From NCBI GenBank assembly GCA_017632155.1, contig JAGBRZ010000215.1:9935-73934 (forward strand): DNA of 64,000 bases, in the 5' to 3' direction. Of the stretch, positions 1-6,820 are shown one piece after another (within the stretch, counting starts at the first letter, position 1; the number at the start of each line of letters is the position of its first letter). The translations under genes were made by a program, and so were the position numbers. A model generated the notes under the pieces. The model was given only the letters and a program-made list of their open reading frames with translations. It searched no databases and was not told the origin of the DNA. Source of the DNA: Clostridia bacterium (GTDB taxonomy: Bacteria; Bacillota_A; Clostridia; Oscillospirales; CAG-272).

Positions 1-1
1 C

Positions 2-199
2 GAAGAGTATGCGAAGAAAAAGCGGAAGGAGCGTGACCACGAATACTATCTCCGTAACCGGGAGCGAATCCTTGAGAAGAACAGAGTATACCGTGAAGCC
101 AACCGCGAAAAGATCAGAGCATACCACACAGCCTATATGCGCGAGTACCGCAGCAAAAATTTCGTCAAGAAATTAGAGAGCACCGAAAAAAACGATTAG
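2..199 (+). CDS. Lys/Arg-rich small protein, 5'-truncated
   Basis: An open frame enters from the window edge and stops at 197-199 (65 residues visible). It is very rich in Lys, Arg, Glu and Tyr and has a repeated Asn-Arg-Glu-x-Ile pattern (residues ~18-40), predicting a charged helical, possibly nucleic-acid-binding protein. Such arginine/tyrosine helical repeats are common in phage proteins of unknown role. The start lies outside the window and a terminator follows directly. I do not recognise a function. Confidence 0.6.
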   Translation, partial: EEYAKKKRKERDHEYYLRNRERILEKNRVYREANREKIRAYHTAYMREYRSKNFVKKLESTEKND

Positions 200-203
200 T
201 CAA

Positions 204-233
204 AATGCCCAACGGATTCGTCCGCTGGGCATT
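204..233. terminator. Hairpin terminator after the first gene
   Basis: Arms AATGCCCA (204-211) and TGGGCATT (226-233) pair, with an inner CGGA/TCCG stem and TTCG loop. It sits 5 bases after the stop of the preceding gene, with short A/T tails on both sides, so it may act in both directions. Confidence 0.65.
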
Positions 234-244
234 ATTATCTCCGA

Positions 245-298
245 TTTTTGGCACACTTTTTGGCACACTCCCCTTTTTTGGCACACTTTTTGGCACAC
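245..298. repeat. Two pairs of 12-bp direct repeats, left arm of attP
   Basis: TTTTTGGCACAC occurs at 245-256, 257-268, 275-286 and 287-298, i.e. two head-to-tail pairs with 12-bp period. The same unit occurs as a pair at 551-574 on the other side of the tRNA fragment. Paired direct repeats flanking a core on both sides are the usual layout of integrase arm-type sites. The role is inferred. Confidence 0.6.
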
Positions 299-405
299 CT
301 AATTAAACATTTTTAAACAGTTTTGTACCCTTTAAGCCCCCCCTTTGGCATAATAAACAAATGTCGTTCCGAAGATTTTGCGCCATAAAATGTGCATAAA
401 AACAG

Positions 406-443
406 AAAAACCGCCACAAATCAAACGATTCATGGCGGTTTTT
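406..443. terminator. Terminator beside the tRNA fragment
   Basis: AAAAACCGCCA (406-416) pairs with TGGCGGTTTTT (433-443), giving A/T runs on both sides and a 16-nt loop. On the minus strand it lies just downstream of the tRNA-Thr 3' half, where it would end a tRNA transcript restored by integration. On the plus strand it would block transcription toward the integrase. Confidence 0.75.
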
Positions 444-447
444 GTTT

Positions 448-492
448 TGGAGCTGGATGGGGGACTCGAACCCCCGACCTCATGATTACGAA
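448..492 (-). other. attP: attP core: 3' half of tRNA-Thr(CGU)
   Basis: Read on the minus strand this holds an anticodon loop TTCGTAA (486-492), the 3' anticodon arm TCATG, a full T-arm with GTTCGAGTCCC, the acceptor 3' strand CATCCAGC and a T-CCA end at 448-450. The 5' half is absent: upstream bases do not pair with TCATG or supply a GCTGGATG acceptor strand. A tRNA fragment from anticodon loop to CCA next to an integrase gene is a classical tyrosine-integrase attachment site. Integration would rebuild the host tRNA-Thr. Whether this is attP or an attL/attR depends on the left flank; see findings. Confidence 0.8.
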
Positions 493-527
493 CCTTTTGG
501 CCCCATACCTAAACCCATTGAAAACAC

Positions 528-1802
528 TCACTTTTTTGAGCGTCGCTTCGTTTTTGGCACATTTTTTGGCACAGGCTTTTCGTTGTGCAAGATGCCGACA
601 GCGCGTATCGCATCCGGCTTCCCGGTGTCCACATAGATGTTGGCCGTGGTGGATATGTCGGCGTGACCCATGAGGTATTTCGTGACCTCGATAGGTACAT
701 TGCCACGCTGCATATCGGTTCCGAAGGTGTGGCGCAGGCAGTAGGTCACGACATCAGAGGACAGCCTGTGTCCATTCCTGGGCCTGGACGGATCGGACGG
801 GTCTGGGTATAACGGTGTACCGTCAGCCTTTATGTCAGACGGATCGTAGATATGCCCACGGACATCGTACTCCGCACCCATCTCTATATCCCACTGGCGC
901 ACGAAAGACTTCCAGTAAACCTTGAACGCCTGCCGAGTGAGCATACCTCCGTCCTTCTTGGAGAAAAGGAATGCCGAATCGTCCTTGACCGAAACATGAT
1001 CGAGTAAGTCTGTCACGATACCGCGATCTTCCCTGTCGTTGATGACGGTATAGCGGATGCCGGATTCCGTCTTCGGTGTGCTGAGGATGCGAGTGCCTGT
1101 TTCCACCGCCTGCGTGACATGGACGATTTTCTGTTTCAGATCCACATCTCCAACTTTGACTGCCGCCAGTTCGTTCGGGCGCAGGCCGGTCGCCATAAGG
1201 AAGCGGAACAGAAGACCATGAGGATTGTTTCCGGCGGCTTTAAAGAACCCTTCCCTTTCTTCGGCAGTAAGTGACCGCCTTGTTCCTTTCGCCGCTGCGG
1301 GAAGCGTCAGCGATGCCGATGGGTCAAACGGTATAATCCTGTCTGTGAATGCCTGACGGAATATCGCTTTGACCGTGATACTCAGCTTTGACACATGGGA
1401 GAACGACATATCCTTGTGGTCGTTGAGCAGCTTCTGTAGGTGTGCCGGGGTGACTGCGCTGAGTTTGAGATTGCCTATCTCCGGCACGATGTAGTTCCGG
1501 CATAGCTGCTCGTATTCCCTATAGGTGGCTTCCGTCATCGTACCGCGCAGCTTCTGCTCCCCAGGCTTCCGCACCCTTGGCTTTACATATGTCAAGAGCC
1601 AGGTGTCCACCCATGCCTTTACTTTGGCATCATCATCCAGAGTGCCGCCGCGTTTGGCTGCGTCTATCTTCTTCTGAAGCTTCCGATACGCTTCGGCCAC
1701 GCTCTTGCCACGGGCGGAGTAGCGGATGCCGTTATATGTTTCTGATACACGCTGGTATGTGTATTTCTTTTTCTGTTTTTCTTCCGGCAAAGCGCACCTC
1801 AC
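528..1802 (-). CDS. int: Phage integrase, tyrosine recombinase
   Basis: This 424-residue protein has the usual architecture: an N-terminal arm-binding region with a YNGIRYSARGKS-like motif (~20-50), a core-binding domain (~60-165) and a catalytic domain (~180-395). Catalytic residues visible are R208 in GLRPNE, K244, R357 in the YCLRHTF box (Tyr replaces the usual first His), H380 in LMGH and the nucleophile Y390. Its stop lies 36 bp from the tRNA-Thr fragment, so it should catalyse integration there. The frame opens with GTG at 1802; a TTG at 1790 behind GAGGTG is an alternative start. The C-terminal VPKNVPK tail is encoded by the 551-574 repeats. Confidence 0.95.
   Translation of the reverse strand: MRCALPEEKQKKKYTYQRVSETYNGIRYSARGKSVAEAYRKLQKKIDAAKRGGTLDDDAKVKAWVDTWLLTYVKPRVRKPGEQKLRGTMTEATYREYEQLCRNYIVPEIGNLKLSAVTPAHLQKLLNDHKDMSFSHVSKLSITVKAIFRQAFTDRIIPFDPSASLTLPAAAKGTRRSLTAEEREGFFKAAGNNPHGLLFRFLMATGLRPNELAAVKVGDVDLKQKIVHVTQAVETGTRILSTPKTESGIRYTVINDREDRGIVTDLLDHVSVKDDSAFLFSKKDGGMLTRQAFKVYWKSFVRQWDIEMGAEYDVRGHIYDPSDIKADGTPLYPDPSDPSRPRNGHRLSSDVVTYCLRHTFGTDMQRGNVPIEVTKYLMGHADISTTANIYVDTGKPDAIRAVGILHNEKPVPKNVPKTKRRSKK
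551..574. repeat. Pair of 12-bp repeats, right arm of attP, inside int
   Basis: TTTTTGGCACAT (551-562) and TTTTTGGCACAG (563-574) match the four left-arm units 245-298 at 11 of 12 bases. They code for the VPKNVPK stretch at the integrase C-terminus, so this DNA seems to be both coding sequence and a recombinase arm site. Confidence 0.55.
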
Positions 1803-1831
1803 TTTTGGTTAATAGCATCGTCTGCCGATAT

Positions 1832-1856
1832 AGCCGTCCTTTAGGGCGGCTTTTTT
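1832..1856 (+). terminator. Hairpin with T-run between ImmA-like gene and int
   Basis: AGCCGTCC (1832-1839) pairs with GGGCGGCT (1844-1851), followed on the plus strand by TTTTTT. The T-run orientation fits termination of rightward (antisense) transcription coming out of int. In the leftward direction the hairpin simply separates the ImmA-like gene from int. Confidence 0.55.
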
Positions 1857-2094
1857 ATATGTCCTCGATCTCGCTTATGGGTTTGCTGTTCCAGAAGTCA
1901 TCATCCTCAATGTGCTTGCGCTCGTGGTCAAAAACCTTTTTCGCTTTTTCAATATTCGACAACAACCGCGCATCAAGGTAGATAGAATATCCATCGTCAT
2001 CCTGGTTAGGCATTACAGCCCCACCGTCTGTCCCGTTGTCCTTCGGAAACAGAATCCAAAAAACATGATAGTCAGCGCCGGGAATGTACCTCAA
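1855..2094 (-). CDS. ImmA/IrrE-like small HExxH protein
   Basis: This 79-residue protein carries FDHERKHIEDDDF near residue 60, an HExxH zinc-metalloprotease motif. ImmA-type proteases next to a phage repressor typically cleave that repressor upon induction. Here the protein is much shorter than full ImmA, as in many Clostridia phage versions, so only the motif-bearing core is present. The start is TTG at 2094, overlapping the TGA stop of the repressor gene, which implies translational coupling. Protease activity is inferred from motif and position. Confidence 0.7.
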   Translation of the reverse strand: MRYIPGADYHVFWILFPKDNGTDGGAVMPNQDDDGYSIYLDARLLSNIEKAKKVFDHERKHIEDDDFWNSKPISEIEDI

Positions 2095-2471
2095 TCCTTA
2101 TTACCCCCTCTGATTTCCGCAAGGAATGCGGCTACTTTCTCGACCTGCGCCTCGCTCATGCCAGATGTGGCGGCAAGGAGCATTCTCCGACCAGGTTGGT
2201 CGCGCAATGCTTCAAGTGCGGCGGCAAGCCCAGATTCTTTCTGCTTCACCGGCTCCTCTGCCTTTGCTTCCGGCATTGGGTCTGCTCCTAACAATTCCTT
2301 TGTCGTTATTCCAAAATAATCGGCAATTCGGACAAGCGTGGTGTCGCGTGGCGCAGATCCGTTTGCCCATCTTGATACCGTGGACTTCTGTACGCCAATA
2401 TCACGCGCAACTTGCGCCAATGATTTTCCCGACTGTGCGCTTAATCTCACAAAGTTTTCGTAAAATTGCAT
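2091..2471 (-). CDS. CI-like XRE-family repressor
   Basis: A helix-turn-helix fills residues ~5-60 (QVARDIGVQKSTVSRWANGS), followed by an acidic/Lys linker and a short C-terminal helix pair (~85-126). ATG 2471 is preferred over the longer frame because AGGGGG lies 8 nt upstream. The length (126 aa) fits a phage repressor lacking a peptidase domain, which agrees with having a separate ImmA-like partner downstream. It is transcribed away from a Cro-like gene across an operator-rich region, so it should maintain lysogeny by repressing rightward transcription. Confidence 0.88.
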   Translation of the reverse strand: MQFYENFVRLSAQSGKSLAQVARDIGVQKSTVSRWANGSAPRDTTLVRIADYFGITTKELLGADPMPEAKAEEPVKQKESGLAAALEALRDQPGRRMLLAATSGMSEAQVEKVAAFLAEIRGGNKD

Positions 2472-2509
2472 ACAATAACCCCCTATTTTTGTGCATTCCA
2501 CCAAAGTTC

Positions 2510-2559
2510 ATAATAGTGGCTTTCTGGGGCTTGACTTTCACAGCAGGCTGTTATACTAT
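2510..2559. promoter_or_regulatory. Divergent promoter region of the lysogeny switch
   Basis: On the plus strand TTGACT (2531-2536) is followed by TATACT (2552-2557, 15-nt spacer) or TACTAT (2554-2559, 17-nt spacer), a reasonable rightward promoter. On the minus strand TATTAT (2510-2515) is a -10 candidate for the repressor, with no good -35, as expected for a weak maintenance promoter. Confidence 0.5.
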
Positions 2560-2568
2560 GACAGCGTG

Positions 2569-2705
2569 AGTTGCGTATGTGAGCTTACAAAAAACCAAGC
2601 CCCGGCAGAACTGCCCGTGCGTTGTGTTCCTGAATATGTTTGGCGACATCATAATAACACAACGCTGTTACTTTTGCAATAGCAAAATGTGGGGCATACG
2701 CAACT
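2569..2705. promoter_or_regulatory. Nested inverted repeats, candidate operators
   Basis: Outer arms AGTTGCGTATG (2569-2579) and CATACGCAACT (2695-2705) are perfect 11-bp complements. Inner arms GCGTTGTGTT (2619-2628) and AACACAACGC (2656-2665) are perfect 10-bp complements. They lie between the repressor and the Cro-like gene. I read them as repressor/Cro binding sites. The outer element recurs before the late operon (10436-10464). Confidence 0.5.
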
Positions 2706-2738
2706 TTGATACACAACATAATGGAAAGGAGGAGGATC

Positions 2739-2942
2739 ATGCCGCCTAACAATTTTAAAAAGGCGGTCAAGCATCGGCTGATCGACATTGGCATGACGCA
2801 GAAGCAGCTTAGCTTGGAGATTACCGAGCGAACCGGCAGATACTGCGACTACGCCACGCTCAAACGAGTGATGGACGGCACAACCAAGCGGTCTCCGATA
2901 ATCGAAGCCATAAGGGAGATCCTTGATCTGCCCGAAGAATAA
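2739..2942 (+). CDS. Cro-like HTH DNA-binding protein
   Basis: This 67-residue protein has a compact helix-turn-helix (MTQKQLSLEITERTGRYCDY, ~19-38) and little else, as in Cro-type regulators. ATG 2739 follows AGGAGG at ideal spacing; an upstream in-frame ATG lies in AT-rich leader DNA and is less likely. It is the first gene of the rightward early unit and divergent from the repressor, so it probably represses the repressor gene and commits the phage to lytic growth. Confidence 0.75.
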   Translation: MPPNNFKKAVKHRLIDIGMTQKQLSLEITERTGRYCDYATLKRVMDGTTKRSPIIEAIREILDLPEE

Positions 2943-2985
2943 CACCACCAATGTCCGTTAAGACGGACTGCGAAGGAGGACACCA

Positions 2986-3237
2986 ATGAAGAGCCAACTC
3001 CCCGTGTTAGTCCGCGCCCCGTGCCACAATCCGGGGCAGGGAGATTGCGAAAAGCGGAGGGTGGGATGCCAGTCCAAGTGTGAAATCTATCTGGAGTATC
3101 GCAGGAAGCTGGACGAGATCCGAAAGGCGCAGGATGTTGAACGTGGGGTCAAGCAGATGATCTCCAGCAGCATTTTCGGAGATAGGCGGAACTCTCCGAA
3201 AATGAAAAACTCCCATCACGCCGTTCCGCAGAGGTGA
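2986..3237 (+). CDS. Small Cys-containing early protein
   Basis: The 83-residue protein has four Cys in its first 34 residues (CHNPGQGDC...GC...KC), a pattern seen in a common Clostridia phage family of unknown role that may bind zinc. A basic, helical middle follows (residues ~35-60). GAAGGAGG sits 7 nt before ATG 2986. It lies in the early operon between Cro-like and HTH genes. Confidence 0.65.
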   Translation: MKSQLPVLVRAPCHNPGQGDCEKRRVGCQSKCEIYLEYRRKLDEIRKAQDVERGVKQMISSSIFGDRRNSPKMKNSHHAVPQR

Positions 3238-3241
3238 CGCC

Positions 3242-3487
3242 ATGCCGAGAGTTTTGCTGAATACAGACCGAGCGATTTCTAATCGCCGGGATGTGCTGTA
3301 CGAACGCTATGGCGGTTTCATGACCACAGCCAATATCATGTCCGAGCTGGGAGTGAGCCGTGTGACCGCCATGAAATTCACCGCCGATCTTCCGTCCTAC
3401 TCTCCCACAGGGAAAAAGGTCTACGACATCATGGATGTGGCGAGGAAGATTGAAGCTGGCCGAACGCCCCCGGAGGTAAGCGCATGA
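3242..3487 (+). CDS. Small HTH protein, excisionase-like
   Basis: The protein is 81 residues with a predicted helix-turn-helix (TTANIMSELGVSRVTAMKFT, ~29-48) followed by a short wing and a VYDIMDVARKIE helix. Its size and fold resemble phage excisionases or small DNA-binding regulators. The start is supported by GAGGTGA upstream and the stop overlaps the next gene's ATG (ATGA), so the two are translationally coupled. An Xis role is possible but not shown. Confidence 0.6.
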   Translation: MPRVLLNTDRAISNRRDVLYERYGGFMTTANIMSELGVSRVTAMKFTADLPSYSPTGKKVYDIMDVARKIEAGRTPPEVSA

Positions 3488-3705
3488 ACAGACCGTTGGA
3501 TTTCAATTATGTACGGGCTATCCGCCCATGGGACAGCCCTTACGGTTCCCCATATGAGGATATGCGGCGCGACCGCCGTGGAAAAGTCCTCGACCAAAGG
3601 GACATTGATGACTGCCTTGAATGCCCCAAGCCCAAATGCAACAACTGCAAGCGGTACTTGGGCAACCGTTACGGCTACAAGACGATTGCAAAGGCGGGTG
3701 GCTGA
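3484..3705 (+). CDS. Small Cys-cluster protein
   Basis: This 73-residue protein carries CLECPKPKCNNC (residues ~44-55), a likely zinc-binding cluster, followed by a basic tail. The start ATG overlaps the previous stop and follows GGAGG. Its TGA overlaps the ATG of the YqaJ gene by one base. The function is unknown; a DNA-binding role would fit charge and context. Confidence 0.6.
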   Translation: MNRPLDFNYVRAIRPWDSPYGSPYEDMRRDRRGKVLDQRDIDDCLECPKPKCNNCKRYLGNRYGYKTIAKAGG

Positions 3706-4340
3706 TGCTCGTCTATGAAGAACACAACAGCCGTGATGAATGGCTGAACGCCAGGGCGGGTCACATCGGCGCATCGGAAGCGTCGGCGATCCTCGGCTAC
3801 GGATTCATGTCCAAGATGGACTTGTGGAAGCTGAAGACCGGGAGAGCCAAGGCAAAGGACTTATCGGACAACGAGGCCGTGGCCTACGGCAACCGTGCAG
3901 AGGATGCGCTGCGGGAACTGTTCATGGCGAAACACCCGGAACTCCAACTATTCTACCGCCCTTACGACTTCGTGTATCAGGAAGAGCGTCCGTGGCTGAG
4001 AGCCACGCTGGACGGCGAACTGTTGGACGATGACGGAGACCGTGGCGTTCTGGAGATAAAGACCGCCACGCTCATGACCAAAGCGGATTGGGCGAAGTGG
4101 AACGGCAGAGTGCCGGACGGCTATCTGTGCCAGGTGTCGCACCAGCTCCTCGCCACCGGGTTCAGGTTCTGTTATCTGTTTGCGGAACTGATAGGCTCTG
4201 ACGGAAACTCCACGATCCGCACATATCTTTTTCTCCGCGAGGATATGGAAGAAAACATGGAGTATCTGCTTCACGAAGAGGAAAAATTCTGGACGTGCGT
4301 GGAGACGGACACCATACCGTCAATGCCACTGAGGATATGA
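3705..4340 (+). CDS. YqaJ-type phage recombination exonuclease
   Basis: The 211-residue protein is a YqaJ/lambda-exonuclease-like PD-(D/E)xK nuclease. Visible elements are HIGASEASAILG (N-terminal), EDALRELF, a DGE catalytic strand (~103), LEIKTA (~113) with the catalytic E/K pair, and CQVSHQLLATG (~146) with the Gln-His helix. It degrades double-stranded ends 5' to 3' and hands single strands to the RecT annealase encoded two genes on. ATG 3705 overlaps the upstream TGA; the frame upstream of it is only read-through. Confidence 0.9.
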   Translation: MLVYEEHNSRDEWLNARAGHIGASEASAILGYGFMSKMDLWKLKTGRAKAKDLSDNEAVAYGNRAEDALRELFMAKHPELQLFYRPYDFVYQEERPWLRATLDGELLDDDGDRGVLEIKTATLMTKADWAKWNGRVPDGYLCQVSHQLLATGFRFCYLFAELIGSDGNSTIRTYLFLREDMEENMEYLLHEEEKFWTCVETDTIPSMPLRI

Positions 4341-4350
4341 GAGGAAGCCA

Positions 4351-4566
4351 ATGGATATAAGCAGCATGGTAATGCCCACTTTCAATGGTTTCAGCAAGCG
4401 GGATACTTGCATCTACCATTTGGAAAAGGGCGGAGTCGGATGCGACGGCAACACCCGCACCGATTATGACTGCGCACACTGCGGATGGAATCCCCAGGTT
4501 GCGCGGCGCAGAAAATATCTGATCCGGGAAGAAAGGAGAAAGCAGAATGCCGGAGATTCAGTTTGA
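4351..4566 (+). CDS. Small zinc-ribbon-like protein
   Basis: The 71-residue protein has Cys at ~19, 30, 40 and 43 (CIYH, GCDG, CAHC), consistent with one zinc site, then a strongly basic C-terminus with RRRKYLIREERRK. It has a clear GAGGAAG ribosome site. The last 20 bases overlap the DUF1351 gene. This kind of small protein often lies between YqaJ and DUF1351 in Clostridia phages; its function is unknown. Confidence 0.6.
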   Translation: MDISSMVMPTFNGFSKRDTCIYHLEKGGVGCDGNTRTDYDCAHCGWNPQVARRRKYLIREERRKQNAGDSV

Positions 4567-5425
4567 GGTTACGACAGACCTCGCAACTGTAAGCAACACA
4601 CAAATCGAAACCAACTTTGAGGCCGTCCGGGACTGGCTCACGGAAGAGCTTGCTCCCTACGCCACGATGGTGGTTTCCCCGGACGCCATTGCCGATGCCA
4701 AGAAGACCCGCGCTTCGCTGAACAAGGTCAAGGACAGCATCGACAGTCAGCGCAAGGCCATCAAGAAAGTCTGGATGAAGCCCTACGAGGAGTACGAAGC
4801 CAAGTGCAAAGAACTTACCGGCATCGTAGGTGAAGCGGTGGGAAACATCGACGGTCAGATCAAGTCGATGGAGAACGAGATGAAGGAGCAGAAGCGCCAG
4901 CGGCTCTCCGACCTCTTCGATGACAACTCCTACGTCGTGGCTGACTACATCACCTTCGATGACATCTTCGACTCCAAGTGGCTGAACTCCAGTTTCTCCG
5001 AAATCGAAGCGGCCAACATCATGGTCGGCAAGATTGAGGAGTTCAAGGAGGGGCTTGAAGCTATCCGAGGCATGAACAGCCCCTACGAAGCGTCCATGCT
5101 CTCCGAATACAGCAAGACCCACAGCGTTTCCAAGGCGATTGCAATGGGCAAACAACTGGAAGCCATTCAGAAAGCCGAGGAAGAGCGAAAGGCGCGGGAA
5201 GCTGAACAGCAGTTCAGTGAACCCGAAGTCAGCGAAGAACCCTCGCCGGAGCCGTCCGCCCCCCCTGTACAGGCTACGGCACAGTTCATCCGCCCGGTGG
5301 CCGAGGAAGAACCACCCAAGCCCAAGACCTACACTCTCCGCTTTGAAGTGGAGCTGACGAAGGAGCAGGCGTATGACCTGAAATACTTCTTCGCCAGGAA
5401 CAACATCAAATACTACAAGCTTTAA
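4547..5425 (+). CDS. DUF1351 phage protein
   Basis: The 292-residue protein resembles the DUF1351 family, which accompanies YqaJ/RecT recombination genes in Firmicutes phages. A long charged coiled-coil (~65-125, KKTRASLNKVKDSIDSQRKA) is followed by a Glu/Lys helix (~200-225), a Pro/Glu-rich linker (~225-255) and a small beta/alpha domain to the end. GAAAGGAG precedes the ATG. It may hold the exonuclease/annealase complex together, but this has not been established for the family. Confidence 0.8.
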   Translation: MPEIQFEVTTDLATVSNTQIETNFEAVRDWLTEELAPYATMVVSPDAIADAKKTRASLNKVKDSIDSQRKAIKKVWMKPYEEYEAKCKELTGIVGEAVGNIDGQIKSMENEMKEQKRQRLSDLFDDNSYVVADYITFDDIFDSKWLNSSFSEIEAANIMVGKIEEFKEGLEAIRGMNSPYEASMLSEYSKTHSVSKAIAMGKQLEAIQKAEEERKAREAEQQFSEPEVSEEPSPEPSAPPVQATAQFIRPVAEEEPPKPKTYTLRFEVELTKEQAYDLKYFFARNNIKYYKL

Positions 5426-5436
5426 GGAGGACACCC

Positions 5437-6216
5437 ATGAAAGCAGCTTCCAACGCTCCGGCCAGGAGCACAACCCGTCAGACGGCAGTAACAAAGCAGG
5501 CCCTTGCCACGGTTCAGAAAGAGACGAAACCCGTGGTTTACAAGGACATCAACGGCGAGGAGGTTTCCCTTTCTCTCGCTCTGTTGAACAATGTCCTTGC
5601 CCCCGGTAGCAACTTCACCCAGTACGAAGCAGATGCCTATTTCGGCATTTGCCAGTATCTGCACCTGAATCCCATAAAGCGAGACTGCCACCTGGTACGC
5701 TACGGAGGGAAGCCCACAATCGTCGTAACCCGCGACTGCTACAACGACAGGGCGAAAAAGTGCAAGGACTATCAGGGCAAGGAGTCCGGCGTATGCTTTA
5801 TGGACGCCAACGGCGTTTACGGAGAGCGTGTCGGGACAATCCTTCTTCCTGGGGAAACCCTCCTCGGCGCATTCTGCAAGGTCTATATGAAAGACCACGT
5901 TGTTCCTGAGATCGTAACTGTCAGCTTCAATGAGGCAAAGCGCGTCAAGGATAACGGAGATCTCCAGGCCACATGGAAAAGCCAGCCGAACTGGATGTGC
6001 GTTAAAGTAGCGGAAGCCCGTTGCCTTAAAGCCGCCATACCGGAGTTCTTCGCTGGTACATACGCAGCAGATGAACTCGGTTACGAAGAAACCGGAGAGA
6101 TCGCACCTCCCGTCAATATGGACGATGTTCAGGATGTTGTATACACCGACGTTGCCACCGGCGAGGTTGTAGAGCCTGACGATGTAGCCGACAGCTTCTT
6201 CGACCAGGAGGAGTAA
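5437..6216 (+). CDS. recT: RecT-family single-strand annealing protein
   Basis: This 259-residue protein has the RecT/Bet core: ITFNEVNN-like N-terminal helices, YFGICQYLHLNPIKRDCHLV and PTIVVTRDCYNDRA, then an acidic tail with DDVADSFFDQEE that commonly contacts partners such as SSB. RecT anneals complementary single strands made by the YqaJ nuclease, serving replication and recombination. It starts at ATG 5437 behind AAGGAGG, 11 bp after DUF1351, and is followed by ssb after 3 bp, so the recombination genes form one operon. Confidence 0.9.
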   Translation: MKAASNAPARSTTRQTAVTKQALATVQKETKPVVYKDINGEEVSLSLALLNNVLAPGSNFTQYEADAYFGICQYLHLNPIKRDCHLVRYGGKPTIVVTRDCYNDRAKKCKDYQGKESGVCFMDANGVYGERVGTILLPGETLLGAFCKVYMKDHVVPEIVTVSFNEAKRVKDNGDLQATWKSQPNWMCVKVAEARCLKAAIPEFFAGTYAADELGYEETGEIAPPVNMDDVQDVVYTDVATGEVVEPDDVADSFFDQEE

Positions 6217-6219
6217 TCC

Positions 6220-6717
6220 ATGACTCCTATCGGAAAGAATGGCTCGTTCATCCTTTGGGGAGAGGTCGTTTGGGACTCCCAAGTGCGCGAGGCTCGTTCT
6301 GGAAACAAGTACACAAGCTTCCGCATGAAATATAACCGTGGTCACAATGCAGACGGTCGCATGGTCAATGACACGATTGAGGTGACTGTTTGGGATACAA
6401 AGTACACCAAAATCGCCGAGATGGTCGGTGACGAAAACTTTGGAATTGCAAAGGGCGATCTTGTCCTTGTGTGCGGCCAACTGGTAGAGGACACCTACCG
6501 CAAAGAAGGTGAAGACCCGGACGTTCCCAAGTGGAAAGTCAACGCCGACATCGTGATCGACATGACTTCCATCTTCCAAGTGGCTCAGATGGTGGTCAAC
6601 GGTTCGCTTCCTTCGGAGGAGCTGCCGGACGAACCCAAGCCCGCATTCTCCGAGGAAAAGGCGAAGACGCCGTTTGAGGAAGAACTGGACGACTCAGAAT
6701 CTGAACTTCCGTTCTGA
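6220..6717 (+). CDS. ssb: Single-stranded DNA-binding protein
   Basis: The 165-residue protein has an OB-fold region (residues ~5-115: ILWGEVVWDSQ, YTSFRMKYN, IEVTVWDTK, LVLVCGQLVEDTY) and a disordered acidic tail ending in DDSESELPF, the protein-interaction tip found in bacterial SSBs. It coats single strands during replication and recombination and recruits partners through the tail. The start follows GGAGGAG and lies 3 bp after recT. Confidence 0.85.
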   Translation: MTPIGKNGSFILWGEVVWDSQVREARSGNKYTSFRMKYNRGHNADGRMVNDTIEVTVWDTKYTKIAEMVGDENFGIAKGDLVLVCGQLVEDTYRKEGEDPDVPKWKVNADIVIDMTSIFQVAQMVVNGSLPSEELPDEPKPAFSEEKAKTPFEEELDDSESELPF

Positions 6718-6735
6718 ACCGTTCCCCAGGGCGGA

Positions 6736-6791
6736 GTTCAGATAAGGGTAATGGGGAGCGTAATCGGAGGAACACTCCCCAACGCCTGAAC
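6736..6791. promoter_or_regulatory. Nested stem-loop ahead of the initiator gene
   Basis: GTTCAG (6736-6741) pairs with CTGAAC (6786-6791), and within it GGGGAG (6753-6758) pairs with CTCCCC (6775-6780). The 103-nt gap between ssb and the initiator gene is otherwise non-coding. No T-run follows, so it looks like a leader RNA structure rather than a terminator. Confidence 0.4.
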
Positions 6792-6820
6792 CTTGAAAAT
6801 GAAATACCGAGGTCTTATAG

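Noticed and set aside
392..673. Plus-strand frames across the tRNA fragment and int C-terminus
   Set aside because: They overlap the attachment core, a terminator and the integrase in antisense and have no ribosome site.
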